This document shows positions 54,640-64,000 of a stretch of 64,000 nt of DNA, piece after piece. Every line of letters starts with the position of its first letter. Position 1 is the stretch's first letter. The stretch lies in assembly GCA_015680685.1 (NCBI GenBank), contig MNCI01000577.1:174829-238828 (forward strand), given 5' to 3'. This DNA comes from Gnetum montanum (taxonomy: Eukaryota > Streptophyta > Gnetopsida > Gnetales > Gnetaceae). Below the pieces are notes generated by a model that ran no database searches, was not told where the DNA came from, and saw only the letters and a program-made list of their open reading frames with translations. Made by a program: the position numbers and the translations under genes.

Positions 54640-57600
54640 TTTATTTGTAGATTGCTGAGAGTGAACCATGCAAAGCTCTTCTTGATTTTGGTTTTGGTGT
54701 TAGCCTAATCTCTCATAAGATGTATACTACATGGAACCTATCTCCCCTTAAGAAGAGAAGTATCATATTAGAATTGGTAGACCATCCCATCACTATTCCA
54801 TTAGGACTAGTATAAGATATTGTGACTACTATCTATGGGTGGTCTTATCCTAGTAATTTCCTAGGGATCAAGGTGAAGAACTACAAAGGGGACTTCCCAA
54901 TCATCATGGGAAGGGCATGGCTAAGAATTTTTGATGTAATAATGGGCATCAAAGATCTTTCCCTAGAAATAACCAAAGAAAATGCCTTTAAAAATATTGA
55001 GAAAAACCAAGTTCTATGCATTACATACAACAATACAAGGTGTAATTGTGTCCAGAAACTTTGGGTAGTGAAACAAGCATCCATTTCTACATGCAAGAAA
55101 TGTGCATCAAAATAAAAATTCAAAGGTGTTTGTATGAAACAACCACAAAATAGGAGGGCACCTAATGTTTGATCATTGATTATAAGAGTAGCATGCTTTG
55201 CATAGAACCAACTAAAAGCCTAACATGTGCATATGTCATAGGCATGGATGAACTAGAGCAAGTTCATCACCAACCCTTTGATGATGCAAATGATGATACC
55301 TATTGGAAACAGTTGGAGATTCCTGAAAATTTCAAGTAAGAGCCCCTTGAACTAAAACCTCTACACCTTGACATGGAATACATGTTCTTAAAAACTAGAA
55401 ATCTGGTCATAATTAATGCATATCTTGCTCTAGAATAGAAAAAGATGCTATTGAATGTGGTTGAAAATGGTTTGCAATCTTTGCCTAGTCATATCCTAAA
55501 CTCACAAGGATTAATTCTAGGATATGCTAACATTGCATCTACACTGATCTAGCCATGAATCCAAAGGAAATCACAAAGGAAATTGAACTTGAAACTAAAG
55601 TAGATCATCAAAGAGGAAATAAAACAACTCCCCAAGGTAGGGTTCATTTCTCCCATTGTGGACAGTGAGTGCGTTAGCCCACTTGTGATTGTGCCAAAGA
55701 AAGATTGTAAGTGGTAGGTCTACATTGATTTTTAGCTACTAAATATGGCAACATTCAAGGACCATTTTCCATTTCCATTTTTTGATCAAGTGTTAGACAT
55801 AATGTTTGGACATTACAACTATGATTTCTTGGATGATTATAGTGGCTATAACCAATCCAAATCACACCAAAAGACTAAGCCAAAACAACATTCACAAGTC
55901 CTTGGGGGAATTTTGCATATAAAAAGATGCCTTTTGGTCTATTTAATGCCCCTCATATATTCCAATACTTGGTCCTAAACATTTTCCAACAAAAAATTGG
56001 TAGTGGTGTGGAAGTCTTCATGGATGACTTCTCCACTTATGGAGCAAAATTTGAGCAAGGCTTGGACCACTTTGAGCAAGTCTTAAAATGATGTGTTGAA
56101 ATAAAATTGTGGCTCAATCGGCACAAAAAGTCATCTAATGATGTAGGAAGGTATTGTATTTGGGCACAAAATATCACAAGTAGGAATTGAGGTAGTTCTT
56201 AAGAAAATAAGGGTCATCCAAGGAATAATCTACCAACTACAAACTATTAGAGATGTTCAATCATTTCTTAGATATACTAAATTCTGTCAACGAATCATAG
56301 AGAATATCTCTGAGATCATAAAATCATTAGTGGAGCTAACAAACAAAGATGCTTCATTTGTCTAAACTATGGAATGTGAAAAAGCATTCCAACAACTAAA
56401 GGAAAAACTTGTGGAAACTTCAATCCTACAAGCACTTGACTAGTCTAAACCATTTTATGTTATGGTAGATGCATCAAATTATGCCTTGGAAGATGTTCTT
56501 ACGTAGATGGATGACAAAAAACATCCATATTACATCCTCTACACCAATTGAAGCATTGTGGATGCACAATTGAACTACATCACTATGGCAGTGGTGTTTG
56601 CTTTAGAAAAGTTTAGGCATTATGTGCTTGAATATAAAGTGTTTGTCCACACAGACCAAAGTGCCATCCACTTCCTAATAAAGAAGCCAATGGTGAGCTT
56701 TTTTATCATATGGTGGTTGGTGATCTTACAGGAATTCAATATCACAATGGTAGATCAAAAGGATACTAAGAATGTTGTTGCTAACCACTTGTATCAATTA
56801 CGATGGGACAACAAAAGGAAAGAAAGCCCATTATATGATATGTTTCTTGATGAACTCTTCTTTACTAGGGTTATAACTAAAAAATTTCCCAATGAGCCTA
56901 AATGGTATGATGACATTCTCACCTATCTTCTCACACTTAAGATGCCACAAAGGTTAGACCATTAGACGGAACAATAGTTTCTTCACTAGGTAAAATGCTT
57001 AATTAAGATCAATAGACATCTCTACAAGGTGTGCATCGATGGCTTGGTTCATATGTATGTCCTTGATATTGATAAATTGCATGTTCTTCAAGATGCTCAT
57101 GAAGGTCCTTGTGGGGGCCACTATGCTAGAAGATGCATAGCCATTAAAACCCTAATGGCAGGGTGTTATGGGCTAACAATTACCAAGGATGCTCACTGAT
57201 ATGTCCACTCTTGTGAATGATTCCAATGAGATGGTGGAATGACTACTTAAATGGAGGGACCTCAACAATGGATTCAACCACTAGAATCCTTTGATGTCTA
57301 GGGCATTGACTTTATGGGTTCCATCATATCTATGTTAAATGGAAAAGCATACATCATAGTTTTTGTTAACTATTGTATGAAATGGATAGAAGTAGCAACT
57401 GTCACTGACTATACATCTTCTACTACTACTAAGTTTGTACAATAATTTATTGTACACAGGTTTGGTGTTCCATAGGTATTAATTTCTAACAATGAAACCC
57501 ACTTTACAGGCACTACGTTTCGGAAGCTCATGCAACACTTAGGGGTTAAAAATAAACTCACAACATCCTACCATCCCTAAGCTAATGGTCAAGCTAAGGT

Positions 57601-58180
57601 TACCAATAGGAAAATCACAAGGATTCTAATAAGAAATATTAGGAAATATAGGAAAGACTAGAGCATAATACTCAATGATGCCCTTTGGGCCTACTGCTCA
57701 ACATGGAAACTTTCTATAGGCTATCCTCCTTATGAGCTTGTGTATGGAAAATTACCAAGACTTCCTATTCAATCTAAGCTCCATCCACTATCAATAGCCT
57801 ATGACCTCAACCTTAACTTGAGTCTAGTACAAAAGGAAAGATTAATGAATCTCAACTTACTAGATGAAAATCAATTAGTAGCCCTATCATCTAACAAGTT
57901 GTAGAAGGCATACAAAAAAAGGTGCCATGACCTTAAAACTAGAAAAGTTAAATTTCAACCAGGTGATAAGGTTCTCTACTAGAATCCCACACATGTACCT
58001 TAACAAACTAAATTTCAAACATTGTGGAAAGGACCTTATATAATTTATAAAATTTTCCTTCTATGGTCATGATGATCTATAAACCTAAAAGCCTAGACAA
58101 AAAATAGCTAGTTAACATACAACAAGTCAAACCTTTTCATGAGCATAAGCTAGAAAATACAATAAACACCTCATCAAATG
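54640..58180 (+). pseudogene. pol: pol of element C (protease, RT, RNase H, integrase)
   Basis: Protease: LLDFGFGVSLIS (Asp codon 54684-54686), GDFPIIMGRAW. RT: VSPLVIVPKK (about 55675), FLDDYSGYNQS (55828), intact FMDD at 56017-56028, EGIVFGHKISQ. RNase H: MVDASNYALEDVL (56462) and a 135-codon open stretch 56558-56965 (HYVLEYKVFVHTDQSAIHFL). Integrase: HEGPCGGHYA (57098), GIDFMGSI (57300), ISNNETHF (second Asp changed to Asn) and NGQAKVTNRKI, with Lys (57596-57598) where the catalytic Glu should be. The C-terminal part DALWAYCSTW, YELVYGKLP and KFQPGDKVLY runs to about 58050. Same order as B; broken by about a dozen stops. Confidence 0.85.
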
Positions 58181-60280
58181 GACAACCATGCTCCATATTT
58201 TGGATCTCCTCCTTTTAACTCAGTCATCGGTCATCGGGGAGATGGCCACCCATGTTAACTATATAAGAAACTCCTCAATTTTTCATTCTTTTTGTTTTAC
58301 ACTTTTTTATTTTTCAACTTTTGTTTTATACATTCTTAATTTTACATCTTATTATTTTCATATTATTGATTTTTTCTAATTTTTTTTTACAACATTATTA
58401 GTAAATTTGCTATTTCTTGAATATTTTACAATTTTCTTTCTATTTTTTTTATTCTAGTATGATTTTCTAACATTTTGTTAATAAGTGCTAGGCATAGTGG
58501 TAATTCATTGCTTGATCGTAGTATGTACTATTTAGTTATTTGATTGTTAGTGTCTGGATTCTAGCTTTGAATTTTGTTATAGATAATGAGGACATGGTTT
58601 CTTTTCATGCAACAGGTAGTGACTCCACAACATCCACCCATCAACAAACTCTATGATTTTTCTTATTCTCAAAATGTGTAGTCCCTTTTCATTAATGCAA
58701 CTATAACAAATTTGTAACTTGGGTAGTTTCTAGAATTGGAAAGGATTCAAAGGTTTGAACATGGTGTGACTTCAAGGGGATTCAGTATCCTTTGCGCCTT
58801 TCTACTTACTTGGGTGCATGTGTGTTTTCATGCATTTCTTACCATTCCATGTCAACCAATAAAAATAAGTTGAATAAGTCTTTGCATGGTGTGGTTTCGA
58901 TTTCAAAAAAAATGATGGGAATTCAAAGCACACCTCTTAAACATAATAAATAAATAAGTCTTTGCATTGTGTGGTTATCATTTTAAAAAACAAAAAAAAT
59001 AATGAAAATTCAAAGAACATCCCTTAAAAACAATAAATAAGCTAAAGCACTAGTTATGGAACTAGAAAGACATGTTACCCATGACTAAAGGTCCCCTCTT
59101 ACTAAGGCCCTTCCTCACTTCCTACTTCTCTTTTCTTCTCTAATAAGGAACAGTGGTTATTCTATGGAAGCACTCATGTGTGTTGGGGAGGTGGACTAGT
59201 TTTAGAATGGTGATGCAAAGTCATTGAATGTGGTTGGTTTTGGTTTGGACTAAAGCTATATCTTATCAAGTTATTTAAAGATAAAATTCACAAGGGATCT
59301 CATGTGACCTTAATTAGAAACTCCATTCCACTTTCTCTCATCCATCTATGTTTTTCATGTTTCACCTCATTGCTAGTTTCATGTTCTTGTTCAATGTTCT
59401 AATCGATGTGTCAAAATTCTTAGGTAGTTTCTTTTGGGTTTTTTGTACTTAACCTTCCATAACCATTAATCATCCATGGGGCCCATGGACTCCTCATTTT
59501 GAAGTTATGCAAGGGAAATAAAAGACCTATGCCTACCTTGGGGAGGACCCACTTGCATATCTTTTGGTTGAGTTTCTTAAATTCTTTATCCTTAGACACT
59601 CTTACAATCAAATCCTTTTGTTTACCTCATCAATGACATCCACTTGTGCACATCTTCATAACATTTCTTAATGAAACCTTTTCTAGTTACTATTGTGAAT
59701 TCTTAAATCCTCTTCAAGCATTTCCTCAAATTTGAACTTTTCAAATTTACCCATTTATTGGACCAATTATCCATTTTACCCTATTCATTAACTTTCCCAT
59801 TAACACTATTAACTGAGTCCATTCATGACACAACCTAGCCAAGTGTAAGCATTGATGAGACAAGGTATTTTAAAGATCTATGTTACACATTGCATACCAA
59901 TCCATGATTTTGTTATGATTACTGTGGGAAGCATGGACAAAACATGTAGACTAAAGGTAGAATTATCCTTACAAAGGAAGCAGCACCACCACCACCACCA
60001 TGTAATGAGGACTCTTCATGATCATTGAATCTTCTTCCTCACTCATCAGCTCCTGGAGGAGTGGATGTTGGTTTTATCTAGGGTGTTCTCTTATCTTGTC
60101 ATGAACATCCAATTTTGTAAAATATTGTAATTCATACACTTGGGCACTTAGGAGTTTGTTTATTCCATTTGAGTCAGTTTGTATGTCAGTCAATAATCTC
60201 ATACCTTCCCGATATTTTGAAAGGAACTTGTTCCTCCTCTTTTTCACTTAAGGTTGAGTTTTCATTTAGTCATGGGGGTA
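58181..60280 (+). other. Spacer and deleted ORF3 region of element C
   Basis: Starts with an internal purine tract region (CAGTCATCGGTCATCGGGGA, 58221-58240). It contains the conserved palindrome CCATGGGGCCCATGG (59475-59489). It reaches the ORF3 start (near 59930, GACAAAACATGTAGACTAAAG, like 9443 in E). It then jumps to the ORF3 end region (from about 59985, a CACCAC run), so about 2.7 kb of ORF3 is missing. A purine tract TTAGTCATGGGGGTA (60266-60280) abuts the LTR. The frame at 60169-60372 overlaps the LTR and is not a gene. Confidence 0.65.
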
Positions 60281-61142
60281 TAATGAATCATGTTTTGACT
60301 AGCTCCAATATTGAATATATCCAATATCAGAGTCTTAATATTAGATACCTGGTATTGGAATGCAAGATGTGATGTTAAATATTCAATATCACAAGATATA
60401 TGCCAACCTATAAATATAGCACTTGGGCTCCTAATTGAGATAGTTTCTGAGTTAGTTTTTCATTAGTTTTTGTCATAGATAGCAATGCTCTTACAGTTTG
60501 TTTTCTCCAAAAGCGTGTAGCAAGAGTCTGAGTGTGTATGGATCTTTGTTCAAGCATTGATGTACCTAGGCACAATAGCATGATGAGAATAAAAATGAAT
60601 CTTTTTAATCATCCTTGTAGCACTGAGAATAGATTAATGTTTTCTTGATGCATTTAATGTTCATGCACTTCACTTTAATGCACTTTAATTAAGCAATTAA
60701 TTTCTAGTTGTTAATGAACACAAGCATGACCACCTTGAGCATGCATGTAGCACTTGGTAACCTAGAAACCCTTAATGTTTGATAGTCCAACAATGCTATA
60801 CATGTTCTGGATGTGTCTAGAAAGTGGGAATAGGTACTTGTGTTAGGCTAGCTAAGTAGTAGATGAACTATATCTTAAATTACTCTACCTTTCATTCTTA
60901 CTTTAGGTTATTAAACTTATAAAATACAAAATGATAAAACTCATATGCGTCAATCGCACTTAATCATATATTGGTATATCACAAGTGAAATTGAGAGGAC
61001 AATGATTATTCTCAACATCCATTTCACTTCCTAGAGGAACTAGTGCACTGGAGAACTATAGGTCCATAAAATTTAATAGGATTACATGTGAATGCCTTAG
61101 TGATCCATATGGTTGAGTGTATGGGTACCTTATCGCTCATCA
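60281..61142 (+). repeat. 3' LTR of element C
   Basis: 862 bp, TAATGAATC (TG decayed to TA) to CGCTCATCA. TATA box CTATAAATAT at 60409-60418. U3 repeats CAATATTGAATATATCCAAT and related AATATT palindromes occupy 60307-60390, in the same position as the GCGATATCGC cluster in G but a different motif. Confidence 0.85.
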
Positions 61143-61987
61143 ACAAACACCAAGATTTTCCAAAAACTTCATAAAGGAATATGGAGAAACTCAAGACAAA
61201 CATGGGAAATATTTTGAGGAGAATTAATAGAAGATCTTCTAGCTATCAAGAAGGAAAGGAAGATGAAGGGTCTAATGAAGTAGAGATTAATGAGAAAATT
61301 TGTTTTCAACTATCTCTTATCAAGTAAAGGATTGCTCAATACTTAATGGTTTCAAGGAAGGGAGCAAAGATCATAATAATAGAAACCAAGAGATCTTCAA
61401 AGATCATGATGGTGTATGTTGCTGATCAAGGACAGTGCCTACCTCATAAGTCATAGAAGGTGAAGGATCAAAGCCAAGAGAGTGGAAAAGAGCAAGGGAC
61501 TTCTCTAAGGAGGATCAAGGATACCACTAGAAGGTATGATAGTCATTCTTTTGGCAATTTTTATACACCTTGTGGCAAGGGAAAGAAGATTTTAAGTCAT
61601 GTTAAGGCAATCTCATGAGAGAGAGGTGAGTCTTATAGCTATGATATGTGGAAGAATAATTACTTTAATGATGTTTTTCATGAAATTGATGTTAAAACTA
61701 TGAAGGAGAGTTTACCTTTTGAGTTGGTACCACCAAAGTGGGATGAAGAGCTTATTGATGATTCCTTTGAAGAAGAGAAGTCGCTCGAATTGATAACTCC
61801 TATTTGGAATCTTGAGCCTTCAAGCTTTGATGAGATTGGACAACCACATATTGAAGATAAAGTTGAACCAAAGATAGATGGAAGAATCCATGAAGAGGTA
61901 ACTAAGAGTAAGCTTGACCTTGTTAATGATAGTAATATCTCTCATGTTGAAGCTAGTGTGATGGATGCTAGTTTTACACTTCAGGAT
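61143..61987 (+). pseudogene. Gag-like fragment H (family of element F)
   Basis: Starts inside the N-terminal helix (MEKLKTNMGNILRRIN, 61181). It passes through EGSNEVEINEK without gag core or zinc knuckle, exactly as in F. It continues through TKRSSKIMMVYVADQGQ and TRRYDSHSF to an open 114-codon acidic stretch (61646-61987: VKTMKESLPFELVPPKWDEE, ELIDDSFEEEK, SSFDEIGQPHIEDK, SHVEASVMDASFTL). Element C interrupts it on the left and element G on the right, after AGGAT. It is the best-kept copy of the first half of the acidic domain. Confidence 0.7.
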
Positions 61988-63050
61988 TGATGAGTGGCGA
62001 GGTACCCCTACACTCCAGCATACGAATACGAGCGTACATGCGTGATCTGGTCAAACTCCGCAGACTAAATGCCTTAACGCCACAAGAAACACTTGGGGTT
62101 AATCGTTCGTTGTCTTCCTACACTTGGTTGTATGTGTCACGGTGTATGGTTAAGCAAGTCTAAGGTATGTGATTTTTTTGGTATTTTCGGCTTATCTTCT
62201 ATGCTATCAGAGGAAAGGGTTGAGAAACTAAGCTAACTCTAACTACTGATCTAAGTCTAAATTAACTAGCGTCAGCATCCGTTCCCACTTACTGGACACA
62301 CCATGAACTATGCAACTATGGCTTACCAAACTCTAATCGTTATTGGGATCACCACACATAATGCAAGTGCTTGAAATGGTCGTACTGAGGCACCTATTTA
62401 GCCTATGTGTGATAAGCAGCCGATTCCTTAGCCAGCCGTATACACCCGTGGGTGCTCGTAACTAAGTCGTACTTATCACACGTTTTAGCCTAGCAATGAG
62501 TAGCCGATTCATCAACTAGCCGTACACATTGGACTACCACTGGAATTACCAAGCGCAAAATCCTGGAATACGCTACTAGGTTACCAAGCAGCCAATGCTC
62601 GTAATTGAGTCGTACTCATGCGTTACGTCAAGCAGCCGATTCCTTGACTAGCCGTACACGTTCGTAGATGCTCGTAATCAAGTTGTACTTGAACGCACTA
62701 GGAAAGTAGTAAATGAAAGCAATAAATGAAACCACGTGCTGCAAGGTTTATCCAATCAAGTTCGTCTTTATTGCCATACACAACTTGGGTTCAGGTTACA
62801 AGCTACTTGAATAAAGAGCCGTTCACTCTAGGACTCCTACTGCAGGCACATGGGGAAAAAATTCTAACTCTGGAGTGATCAATCTGCCAGAGCTTCGCTA
62901 CACTAGACAGGATTGGGAAATGAAGGGAGTGTCGCCTATTATTTATAAATATGACGACAGGACGCGATATCATGTACGCGATATCGCAGGGTAAGACGCG
63001 ATATCGCGGTGGCCGTGATATCGTGGCCCAGTGCAAGTCGCGTCTCATCA
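61988..63050 (-). repeat. 3' LTR of element G
   Basis: 1063 bp, TGATGAGTGG to CGTCTCATCA on the plus strand. Richer in GC and CpG than other LTRs here, so probably the youngest. The minus-strand TATA region (ATATTTATAAATAATAG) lies at 62937-62953. Beside it (62961-63030) are four copies of a CGCGATATCGCG-like palindrome. The LTR body holds at least three AGCCGATTC..TAGCCGTACAC units (62410-62665) with TCGTAA..GTCGTACT words between them. Confidence 0.88.
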
Positions 63051-64000
63051 TACCCCCATGACTGAATGAAAACTCATCCTCGAGTTCCTTACAATGATAT
63101 CAAGTAGGTATGGGATTATTAGGGGAAATGGAACTAATGGGATGACATGTGAACGGTCTTTATTACAAGACTTGACAAAAACTGGTGTTCATGACAATAA
63201 GGGTGAACACCTTATTACAATGACATCAGGCCACAGTTGGCAGTTGAGAGAAAAGAGGAGAGAGAATAGAAGAGAAGAAGAGAGAAGAGTCTTGTTGCTG
63301 CCAATGCCTAGATTGCGCCTTTCATTGTCCATTTGTAAGTGCATTATCAACTCTAGTCCTTGCATGCTGCTTCAACGCTGCTCCATTCCAAGTGTCTGCT
63401 CCAGATCCATTTTGTTGTTGTAAGATGGCCATCTGCACCCACAACACAATCATATATTAGCAAGGGTAATTTAATCATTAAGTACATCATACCTTGCTTC
63501 GGTTTAGGTTCCTTGGCTAAGTTGTGGTATGGCTAATATGGATCTGGGAAAATGTAGATGACAACTACCGAAGGCATAGGGGTTAGGAAGAAAAACGAAA
63601 AAATCTGGGGCTTAGGATAAAAATCAAAACATCAGGCCCCGCACCCCCATGACTAATCGCGAACCTCCGGTAGCGTTAGAATGGAGAGAGAAAAGGAATA
63701 GGAATGATAGGTAAAAAAGGGACAACTATGACATCGATAAAAAGGATGTCATGATGGAAATGAACAAAAATATTAATTAATTACAAAACGTTAAGGAAAG
63801 GAAGTTAACTAAAGTTGCAAATAGGAATGCCAATGGGTCCTCCCCAAAGTGGGCTCATGCCCTTAATGCCCTGACAATCCCACATTCAAAGAGTCTGTGG
63901 GCTCTGGGAATGTCCTTTGGAATAAGAGTTAAAGTCTTAACCGGAAGAATTTACCAAAAAGAAAACAAAGCATCAACCAAAATATATACAATGATACAAC
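63051..64000 (-). mobile_element. Element G interior (3' end only, continues beyond the window)
   Basis: The minus-strand polypurine tract CAGTCATGGGGGTA (63051-63064) abuts the LTR. A second tract AGTCATGGGGGTGC lies at 63641-63654. The region between shows no clear ORF3 match. The frames at 62803-63051 (inside the LTR) and 63094-63423 are not supported. The rest of element G must lie to the right of the window. Confidence 0.7.

Larger units (their letters stand above)
51311..61142 (+). mobile_element. Element C: Athila-like Ty3/gypsy retrotransposon lacking ORF3
   Basis: Order: 5'-truncated 5' LTR (51311-51949), tRNA-Asp-type primer site (51951-51968), gag, protease, RT, RNase H, integrase (to about 58180), spacer (58181-59960), a short remnant, polypurine tract (60266-60280) and a full 862-bp 3' LTR. 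It sits inside gag-like fragment H on the right, but its left side joins copy A' directly, so the left flank and U3 are deleted. More decayed than element B. Confidence 0.88.

Noticed and set aside
59976-60002. CACCAC repeat as a microsatellite of interest
   Set aside because: Very short, and explained by the Pro/His-coding end of the deleted ORF3.
63094-63423. 109-codon plus-strand frame
   Set aside because: Lies in the non-coding 3' interior of element G with purine-rich simple sequence. No family features.

Overview
The window is plant nuclear heterochromatin from a large, repeat-rich genome. It is AT-rich and almost entirely decayed LTR retrotransposons, with plant-type Ty3/gypsy (Athila/Tat-like) and Ty1/copia coding remains and no recognisable host gene, tRNA, operon or CRISPR array. 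The density of old nested elements would suit a gymnosperm or another giant-genome plant, but the species cannot be fixed from the sequence. Every coding region carries stops or frameshifts, mostly of the CAA/CAG/TGG to stop kind expected from C-to-T decay of methylated DNA. All coding calls are therefore pseudogenes. Identities come from motifs read by eye; no database search was run.

Layout. 1-2786 is copy 1 of a diverged direct duplication (copy 2 at about 39963-42235); both copies hold a 5S rRNA-derived segment. 2787-6972 is a rearranged plus-strand element F with gag-like remains and two LTRs facing each other. 7441-13386 is the 3' half of a plus-strand Athila-like element E: spacer, long third ORF and 3' LTR. 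13387-29550 is a minus-strand Athila-like element D, split by a complete minus-strand Athila-like element B (15483-28410, 914-bp LTRs, 5-bp target duplication CTCAT). 29551-35900 and 44946-51250 are two copies of a 6.3-kb segmental duplication. Each holds a copia protease remnant and a minus-strand gag-only LTR element (A and A'). 35976-39962 holds a worn LTR, an 80-bp tandem repeat and a GC-rich poly(A) retroposon with a 16-bp target duplication. 43340-45250 is a worn LTR plus copia gag. 51311-61142 is a plus-strand Athila-like element C that kept gag-pol but lost the third ORF. 61143-61987 is another gag-like fragment (H), cut by element G, whose 3' LTR (61988-63050) and interior run off the window end.

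Two lineages dominate. Lineage 1 is Athila-like (B, C, D, E, G): tRNA-Asp-type primer site, gag, protease, RT, RNase H, integrase, a ~2-kb spacer, then a ~2.8-kb third ORF in the env-like position with coiled-coil character. The spacer carries internal polypurine tracts, a conserved palindrome and a U3-like array with a TATA box. Lineage 2 is an apparently non-autonomous family (A, A', F, H): initiator-Met primer site and LTRs of 0.7-1.0 kb. Its one product is a Gag with zinc knuckle, a long acidic domain and a conserved C-terminal tail, with no pol. Lineage 2 would need pol proteins supplied in trans by another element.
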